Source of the DNA: Flavobacterium sp. CYK-55
Lineage (GTDB): Bacteria; Bacteroidota; Bacteroidia; Flavobacteriales; Flavobacteriaceae
DNA: 64,000 nucleotides
Direction of reading: 5' to 3'
Assembly: GCF_018413465.1 (NCBI RefSeq)
Contig: NZ_JAHCDK010000001.1
Coordinates: 496,001 to 560,000 of the forward strand
The notes under the pieces were generated by a model. It was given only the letters and a program-made list of their open reading frames with translations, was not told the origin of the DNA and searched no databases. Shown one piece after another: positions 16,522-25,300 of the stretch (position 1 is its first letter; each line of letters opens with the position of its first letter). The translations under genes were made by a program, and so were the position numbers.

Positions 16522-18390
16522 TTATTTCTTGACGATTAAGAATTCTGAACGTCTGTTTTGAGCATGTTGCTCTTCGGTACAGTTTTCTTTACAATCAACT
16601 TTTGGCTCTATCTCGCCCATTCCTTTACCCGAGATTCTTTCTGCAGGAATTCCTTTTGAGATTACATATTGTACTGTTGATTTAGCACGCTTGTCAGATA
16701 GATTTAAGTTGTATACATCACTACCGCGGTTATCTGTGTGTGATTTGGCCAAAATAACCATATTAGGGTTTGATTTAAGCGCTTGAACTAATTTATCTAA
16801 CTCAAAGGCTCCTTCACGGGTAATATTGGCTTTATTGTACTCAAAATAAATAGGGTTCAACACCACTTCGGTTTCGGTGATGATCGATTCGATAGGTTGC
16901 AAAGTAACCGGCATTTCTTTTTTGCCCCCTTTGGTTTTTCCTACCGGGAAAGTATTGCTTTCAAATCCTTCAGAAGAAATTTCTAAACTATAAGCTTTAT
17001 CACATTCTACATCATATGAGACTTGTCCTTTTTCATCGGCATTTTTAGAAGTGATGACATTGTTTTTATCATCCAAAATAGCCACTTTGGCCCCCGGTAT
17101 AATAGCTCCGGTTTTAGCATTAGTTACCGTAGCTATGAGTTCAACGCCACATAATGGAGTCGCTAAATAAATATCGTCGCTCTCTGCACGGTTACTTGCA
17201 AAGAATCCGATATTTTTATCCTTATTAAATGTAAAACCAAAATCATCTTTCTCGCCATTGATGGGTTGTCCCATATTCACAGCTTCAGTTCCTTTGGCTA
17301 AATCAGCAACAAAAACATCTAAGCCTCCTAAGCCTTGCTTTCCGGAAGATGCATAATATAGTGTATTGTTGTCATCTGCAATAAAAGGAAAACTCTCATT
17401 GCCTTCAGTATTAATTTTAGCACCCAAGTTAACCGGCTCGCCATAGGTTCCATCAGCATTTACAGCAACTTTCCAAATATCAACTCCGCCAATACTACCT
17501 GGCATATTTGATGAGAAATAAAGCGTTTTGCCATCGCGACTCAAGCTTGGATTACTTGTAGAATACTCTTTACTGTTAAATGGCAATGAAATGATTTTGC
17601 CCCATTTACCGTTTTCTTTAGTACATACAAAAAGATTGTTCTTTCCTAATTGCAGATTGTTCTTTTTGTCTTTTTCAAATACTTTTTCACGAAAACTATC
17701 GCTGGTAAAATACACCGTATTACCATCAGCACTAATGGTTACCGGCCCATCGTGACGCTTAGAATTAAGCTCATTAACGGTAGCCGAATTAGTAAAAGTA
17801 CCATCAATATTGTAATCAGCTTTGTATATATCTAAAAATGGTTCTTTGTTCCATCCGTAATCTTTACGAGCCGTATTTCTGGCACTGGTAAAATACAGTT
17901 GATTATCGTATAGTACCGCTCCAAAATCAGATTTATCACTGTTAATTTCAAGCGGTTTAACCGTGAAATTTTTATGCTTATCTAACAATTTTGGAACATA
18001 ATTAGGATTTTGCTTGAAGGTAATAGCGCGCTGATCTTTAGGGGCCAAAGCTGCAAATTTTTGCATTTGCTTATTTGACTCTTCATATTTTCCGTTTGAT
18101 TTAAGCATTTGCGCATAACGATAATAAGTTTCGGCATCTTGCTCTGTTTGCGTGGCTTGTGCATACCATTTGGCCGCTTCAGTCGTATCAAACATATTAA
18201 AATAAGTATCTGCTAATTGCTTGTAAACATATGGACTGGTCTTGCCATTCTCAACAAGTTTCAAATACTCTTTAGCGGCAGAAACATACTCATAACGGTT
18301 GTAGAGTTTGTCTGCTTTCTGCGTATCGGCGTTCTGCGCTGTCACACTACTGGCGATGGCAAAACTGAGGACTATATATAACTTTTTCAT
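16522..18390 (-). CDS. PorE-like OmpA-family protein (TPR, beta-propeller, OmpA)
   Basis: The 622-residue protein starts with a signal peptide ending SSVTAQ. Its domain order is TPR-like helices at about 25-130 (YEYVSAAKEYLKLVENG), WD40/PD40-type propeller blades at about 150-405 (repeated DGPVTISADGNTVYFTSD and SLSRDGKTLYFSS motifs), a carboxypeptidase-regulatory-like domain at about 410-495, and an OmpA peptidoglycan-binding domain at about 510-622 (SHTDNRGSDVYNLNLSDKRA). This order matches T9SS component PorE and the OmpA partners encoded next to PorP/SprF proteins. It starts 20 bases after porP/sprF ends, in a three-gene operon with the giant adhesin, and probably anchors the secretion/attachment complex to peptidoglycan. 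Confidence 0.85.
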   Translation of the reverse strand: MKKLYIVLSFAIASSVTAQNADTQKADKLYNRYEYVSAAKEYLKLVENGKTSPYVYKQLADTYFNMFDTTEAAKWYAQATQTEQDAETYYRYAQMLKSNGKYEESNKQMQKFAALAPKDQRAITFKQNPNYVPKLLDKHKNFTVKPLEINSDKSDFGAVLYDNQLYFTSARNTARKDYGWNKEPFLDIYKADYNIDGTFTNSATVNELNSKRHDGPVTISADGNTVYFTSDSFREKVFEKDKKNNLQLGKNNLFVCTKENGKWGKIISLPFNSKEYSTSNPSLSRDGKTLYFSSNMPGSIGGVDIWKVAVNADGTYGEPVNLGAKINTEGNESFPFIADDNNTLYYASSGKQGLGGLDVFVADLAKGTEAVNMGQPINGEKDDFGFTFNKDKNIGFFASNRAESDDIYLATPLCGVELIATVTNAKTGAIIPGAKVAILDDKNNVITSKNADEKGQVSYDVECDKAYSLEISSEGFESNTFPVGKTKGGKKEMPVTLQPIESIITETEVVLNPIYFEYNKANITREGAFELDKLVQALKSNPNMVILAKSHTDNRGSDVYNLNLSDKRAKSTVQYVISKGIPAERISGKGMGEIEPKVDCKENCTEEQHAQNRRSEFLIVKK

Positions 18391-18410
18391 GTTAAGCTTG
18401 CTTTAAGAGA

Positions 18411-19334
18411 TTAGAAATAACGAGGTGATTGAGATACTTTTTTCGGGAAATTCAAATCAAATAACAAAATAACCTCATGTGATGAAGTAGTAGCTACTTT
18501 TAAATCAGATATTACATGATCATATGCATATCCAACACGCACATTGGGACTAATGGCATAATTAACCATTGCTCCAAAACTATCATCTCTTCGATAGGTC
18601 GCCCCCATTTCAAATCGCTCATTATATAAAAAGTTAGTTGAAATATCATAAGACATAGGTGAACCAAAAGCCGTTTTTATCATAGCAAACGGTTTAAATT
18701 TCCACAGGTCAGATAACTGAAAAACATAACCACCGGTTAAGAAATAATGAACTGATTCGTTACCGTACTTTCTTCCGTCATAATCCAAATGTGTCGATTT
18801 TATCATGTTCGGAACCGAAAAAGCCAAATAATAATTGTCTGTATAGTAAAACAAACCTGAACCAATGTTTAAGAAAGTGTTACTTGTGTTTTTGGCAAAA
18901 GCAGGGTCATTCAAATCAGGAACATTATCTTGTCCGATTTCGCTGTATAAACCAACTTTATGAAAAGTTGCTCCCCCTTTCAGACCAAATGCTAAACGAT
19001 GTTCTCCACCTAAGTTTAGAGTGTATGAGAAATCAGCATAAACATTGTTTTCAGATATAGGTCCGATTTTATCAGAAATCATCGACAAACCCAAACCAAC
19101 ATTTTTACCTACAGGCATTGATCCTGCAGCAGAAAATGTAGAAGGAGCTCCCTCGATATCAACCCATTGTTTACGATACAACAAACCAAAGGAAAGATGC
19201 TCCTTAGATCCTGCATAGGCTGGGTTAATCACATTCATGTTATACATATACTGAGTATAGTGAGGATCTTGCTGAGCCTGGGCGCCAAACACAGCCAAAA
19301 CCACGAGTAACGATGTATAAATTATTTTTTTCAT
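18411..19334 (-). CDS. Type IX secretion system membrane protein, PorP/SprF family
   Basis: The start at 19334 was chosen because it opens a good signal peptide (MKKIIYTSLLVVLAVFGAQA). The longer frame from 19385 would put 17 polar residues in front of it. The mature protein begins with the family hallmark QQDPHYTQYMYNMNVINPAYAGS, here split around the QYMYN core, then LLYRKQW. It continues as a 14-stranded outer-membrane barrel. PorP/SprF proteins are needed for surface display of a partner T9SS cargo with a type B sorting domain, usually the gene immediately upstream. Here that is the 2727-residue adhesin 59 bases upstream. Confidence 0.92.
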   Translation of the reverse strand: MKKIIYTSLLVVLAVFGAQAQQDPHYTQYMYNMNVINPAYAGSKEHLSFGLLYRKQWVDIEGAPSTFSAAGSMPVGKNVGLGLSMISDKIGPISENNVYADFSYTLNLGGEHRLAFGLKGGATFHKVGLYSEIGQDNVPDLNDPAFAKNTSNTFLNIGSGLFYYTDNYYLAFSVPNMIKSTHLDYDGRKYGNESVHYFLTGGYVFQLSDLWKFKPFAMIKTAFGSPMSYDISTNFLYNERFEMGATYRRDDSFGAMVNYAISPNVRVGYAYDHVISDLKVATTSSHEVILLFDLNFPKKVSQSPRYF

Positions 19335-19393
19335 TGTATTACTTTTTGTAAAGTTTGATTTGTTTATTAAATCTTCAATTAACAATCTAATGA

Positions 19394-22300
19394 TTATTGC
19401 TCGTGGTTAATATATATCCATCCGGATTTAGATTTCTGTCCATCAATATCAATAACATAGAAATAAGTACCATCAGGTAATTCATCTCCATTATCAGACT
19501 GACCATACCATTCATTTACGTATCGGGTTTTACTGTAAACTACTGCGCCATATCTGTTAAATATTTGAAGTTTAGACACATTAAATCCTTCTAAATCAAA
19601 GTAATCATTCTTGCCATCACCAATTCCGGTACCTTTTGGTGAAATACCTTTTTGAATCAAACAAGAAATTGTTGTTACTGGCTCAATCTCTGACCCAGAA
19701 CATCCGTTTACTGTAACTTCACAAGTGTAATTACCTGTTTGTGATACTACCAAAGTAGATGAATTCTCTCCGGCAATGACAGTTCCGGTTTCGTCCTTCC
19801 AAACATAAATAGCATCAGCTAATTGAGGAGAAACGGTTAAAGTGTATTCTGAACCAATACAACCTCCATCAACTGTGAATACGGGTTTAGGAACAATCGT
19901 AACTTCAATAGATTGAGCCAAAGCACAAACATTCGGAGCAGGGCTAAAGGTATATGTACCGCTCTCTGTAATGGTTGCCGGTGACCAAACACCCGGAATT
20001 CCGTTTGGAGACATGCTGTCTAATGTTGGAATAGGGCTTCCTTCACAAATTGGAGGAATGGCAGCAAAATTAGGCGTCAATGTAGGATTAACTGTGATGG
20101 TCATGGTTTGGCCTACTGCACACTGTCCGGCATTTGGTGTAAACTGATAGGTAGTAGTATTGTTGTTGTCAACAATGCTTGGATTCCAAGTTCCTGAAAT
20201 ACCTTCAATTGAAGCTGTTGGTAAACTCGGAGCCACCGAACCAGAACAAATATCAGCAATTTGAATAAAAGTCGGTGTAATATTCGGAGGTGTAACCGTG
20301 ATGGTCATGTCAACCGGAAGAGCACACTGACCAGCATCTGGTGTAAAGGTATAAATACCTGTAGCCGTATTGCTTACTGTAGCCGGATTCCAAGTTCCGG
20401 TAATTCCATCATTTGATGTGGCCGGTAAGCTTGGCGCGGTTGTTCCTTCACAGAAAGATGCTATTTGCGTAAAGCTTGGTGTAATACTCGGAGGTGTAAC
20501 CGTGATGGTCATATCAACCGGAAGAGCACACTGACCAGCATCTGGTGTAAAGGTATAAATACCTGTAGCCGTATTGCTTACTGTAGCCGGATTCCAAGTT
20601 CCGGTAATTCCATCGTTTGATGTGGCCGGTAAGCTTGGCGCTGTTGTTCCTTCACAGAAAGATGGTATTTGTGTAAAGCTAGGTGTAATACTCGGAGGTG
20701 TAACCGTGATGGTCATATCAACCGGAAGAGCACACTGACCGGCATCTGGTGTAAAGGTATAGATACCTGTAGCCGTATTGCTTACTGTAGCCGGATTCCA
20801 AGTTCCGGTAATTCCATCATTTGATGTGGCCGGTAAGCTTGGCGCGGTTGTTCCTTCACAGAAAGATGGTATTTGCGTAAAGCTTGGTGTGATGCTCGGT
20901 GGGGTAACCGTGATGGTCATTTGTGCAACCACACCACATTGTCCTGGGTCAGGAGTAAATGTATAGGTGTCAGATGCTGTATTACTAACCGTTGCCGGTA
21001 CCCAAACCCCAGTTATGCCATTGTTTGAAGTTGACGGTAAGCTTGGCGCTGTTGTTCCTTCGCAAAATGCCGGTATCGGATCAAAAATTGGCGTAATATT
21101 TTCTGTTGTTACTTGAATAGTCATCGTGGCTATATCAGCACACTGACCTGCATCTGGTGTAAAAGTATAGGTGTCTGAAGCCGTGTTACTAATTGTTGGC
21201 GGGTTCCATGTTCCTACAATTCCTTCATTTGATGTGTTAACAAAAACCGGAGAAGTTGTTCCGGCACAAATTGGTCCAAGCTGAGTAAAGGTCGGAACTG
21301 CAAGAGGTGTCACAACAATTTGAACAGTTGTACTTCCTGGTGCAATACAATTAGCCAAGTCTCCAGCAAAACTATAAGTTATGTTATACGGACCTCCTGG
21401 TTGAGATGCTGCCAAATTAATTTCACCTGTATTTTGATCAATTACCAATTGAGCTGAGTCAGATGAAAATTGCCCGTTTGGCGTTAATCCGGTAAATGAA
21501 TTCGTTGGGTTTGGATCTGTAATACAAACTGTTGCAGGATATGAACATGAAGTGACTGGCTGATTCACATTTGATGGAGTAATATCAAATGTAAATGAAG
21601 ATATACAACCCGTATTTACATCACGAACATAGACCGTATGCGAACCAACAGACAGACCGGTAAAGCTTGTCTCGTTTTGCCATGATCCATTATCAACATT
21701 GTACTGATAACCTGAAGTTGGACTGGCCACATAAGTACCAATATTTGAGTAATCTTCTGGATCAATAGCGGTCCAATCTGCAGGATTCCATCCGGTATTT
21801 GGTGCTGTCGCTAATTGGTTTCTTCTGTACACATAACCCGGTTGGTTTGAAGGTGTAAATGCCGAACCATCTGATGTTCCCCAATTATCAACTACTACAT
21901 CGGCTGATGTGGTTAATTTAATATTGTCATCGATATTTACACCGCCACAAGTAGTGAAAGTCTGGTTCGGAGTAATGCCTGGTTGATTTACATCTGTACT
22001 AAGTTTTATAACATTAGTTGTATTGTTGTTAATCGTACCTGAAAGTGCTAAATCGCAAGACGCTGTAGCGTTTCCGTTGTTGTATACTTTGAGTTTATAA
22101 TTGCTCAAGTTGACAGCAGCACCGGTTCCGTTAAAAATTTCAACATAAGTTAACGACCCTGTTTCTGCGTCAGTAATCTCAGAAATATATAAATCCGATG
22201 GCAAAACAGCTGTGCCACCTGTTGGAGCGGTAACTTCAATGCTTCCTAATAGGTTCTCACAAGTTGGTTGGGTAATGGTAATTTCTGGAGTTGGTGTAAC

Positions 22301-25300
22301 ATTAAACGTTACAATAATGGTATCCTCAACTTCATTCAATCCACACGCACCCGTTACGCGGTAAGTTCCAGATTGATTTACTGTAATTGTTGGACCATTC
22401 TCTCCAGGAATTGGTGTTGTTGAACCGTTGTAATACCATTGATACGTACCCGGAACGTTATTCAAGTCAACAACTCCTTCTAGTGCATTCAATGTAATGC
22501 TTGTATCACAAACAGATTCATCAGAGCCTAAATCAACACCACAACAAATAGTTTCACCTGAGGCTGGTTCACCAAAATTAGTTTGAACCAATTTAATGAA
22601 TCCGGCAGCTCCGTTAAAGTTAGTAATCAAGATAACATAAAACTCACCTTGTTGGGCATTAGGGATGCTTAAAGTTTCGGTAAAACTAGCGCTGTAACTA
22701 CAATCAATGATATTCCCTAATGGATAGAAAGTACTGTTGTTAGGCGGGAAGTTGTCAAACGGACAAGTTGGACAATCAACAAAGGCAATTTGATCACACG
22801 ATTCTGTAGAAGTAAATGGTCCCCAAGCCACAAAGTCAACATCTAAGTTTTGGCCTGTCGGGTTACCCGCTGCATCAATCGCTGTATTTTGAAGTATATT
22901 AAAATACAAAGGTCCGGTTTGTCCAACATGCAAAGTATAAAATGTTGGGTTCGGGTTTGATCCTAAACACGCGATTTGTCCTGTACTGGTGATTCCTGTT
23001 GTATTCTCAAAAATATAAGGGTCTGTTGGAGACGAACCGCAGAAAGGAGCTGCATTTTCACAAGTTGAAATTGATTTTACACAGAGGTTAAAAGTGGTCA
23101 CCTGACTCGCAGCTTCGTTTGACCAAACACGAATGTAATAGGTTTGACCAACAACAAAAGTTGCATTATTACTGGTCAAAGAGTTGGCTGCGCTACAATA
23201 TTTCAAAGTCAATGCGCCGCAAGTTCCTGAATATACTGCGTGATTTAAGTTGGTCGTTGTTCCTTCAACATTTAACAGTGAAATAAAATGCGTGGTTGAA
23301 GTAGCCACAAAACTGAACCAAACATCATCGTTTGAGTTTCCTTGGCATGTGGCCGCTGCAGGTAATGAAGCCGTTGCTCCAATAATATTACCCGGTGTTG
23401 TAAGCGTACAAACAGCGGTAAGATTCACAGCAACCGGAATGGCATTAGCACACTCATCATTAGTTGCCGGTGGCGGAGGTGTTTTTATACAAACATTAAA
23501 GGTTGCAGACTGTCCTGCTGTAGTACCATTGGTATAAACACGAATATAATACGTTTGTCCAATAACTAATCCTGTTGCAACACTTTGAGGTAAGTTGCTA
23601 CAATAGATATTGGTTAAAGTACCACAATCTCCTGAGAACAAAGTGTGGTTCAAAGCAACGGTTGCAGAAGCTGGAGTTGGAATCAAATCTTTGATTTCAA
23701 TCATGTGAATTGCGTTGGTTGCAGTAAACTTGAACCAAACATCGTCATCATTACCGGTACAACCTGTTCCTGTTAATGTTGGTAAGGAAGGCGTAGCACC
23801 GAGCGTGTTTCCGGCTGTTTGTAGCGCACATACTTGATCCGGATTTACCGGAACGTCAAGTGCTCCAATACATTCGTCATTGGCTGGTGGTGATGTAATA
23901 CAAATATTGAAAGCAACTGATTGACCAGCTGTTGTATTTGAATTGTATACGCGAATATAATAGGTGTTTCCTATTGTTAATCCCGTAGCGCCGCTATTGA
24001 GTGCTGTACTACAATATAATTTAACTAGGTTATTACAGTCACCTGAAAAAACACTGTGATGTAATGTTGCAGCAGCTGGTGTGCCTACTAAATCTGTCAA
24101 GTTAATACTGTGGCTAGTAGCTGTAGCTACAAAACTATACCAAACATCATTATTGGGTTGTCCACAACCTGTTCCTGATAAAGGTGGGGAAAGTATTGGC
24201 AATGAAGCTGTAGCTCCGAAAGTATTTCCGGCCACGGTGATTCCGCAGGTTTGACCAGCATTAATAGGTACTGGTGTAGCTGTTAAACACTCATCGTTAA
24301 CTGGTTTTGTTACAAAGGTAAGTGGTGTCAAAACTGTCCAAGCACTGCTGTCTGGATCAGCACATATTGCCTTAACATAATAAGTATAAGATGTTGAAGG
24401 TGTTAAAGGCAAACTGTTGAGTTGCGTTAAATTGTATGAAGTGCCTATAATGCCAGAAATTGTTGGCGGTGTTGGCGGAATATTAGTCGGTGCTGGTTGA
24501 CCTGTTGGCACTACATACAAATCAAAACTTTGTGATGGAGGAACCGAATTGTCCGTCCATGTTAACAAAGCGCTATTTGATGTAGTAACCGCAGTCATAC
24601 CTGTTGGTTTAGAACAAGGTGCTGGCGTACAGTTTCCGGTTCCGCTATACAAAACCGTAAGCGGCGCTCCTTCAGCAGGAAGTTTGGTATAAAGCACATC
24701 CAAGAATGGGTTTACAACGGTAACACCAATCAAATCAGGTGCTGTTCCTGCAACACTCCAATACAAATCAAATGGAACGCCCGGACACAAAGCAACCGTT
24801 ACTCCGGCTGCATTGTTGATTTGGTTGGCTCCGAGAGTAGCTACTGTAATTCCATTTTGTCTCACGAGCATTCTACCACCATTCCAGGTATTTCCTGTGG
24901 TGTTAGACAACAAGAACTTATAGTTACATTTCGCCGCAGGATCACATGTTACTGTATTGAAACTTGGTATCGTAGCAGGTTGCCATACGCTAGAATCTGA
25001 AGCTGAACAAACGGTTCTAACATATACATAATAGATTGTAGCCGGTTGCAAACCGGTTGCTGTAAATGGTGATCCCGGAGCGGTTACATCAAATAATAAC
25101 TCTCCGTTTCCTGATGGAGGAATAACCCCCGGAGCAGCCGGAGCTGTTGGTCCTTGAGGTGTTAAAACGGCAGGAATCAATAATACTTGCCATTGTGTAT
25201 CTGTTGGTTGACCATTCGTCCAAGTAATTGGAGCTGTTGTTGTGGTTACACTTGCAATAGTTACCGCCACAGCAGTTGGTCTAAAACAAGTTGGGATGGT

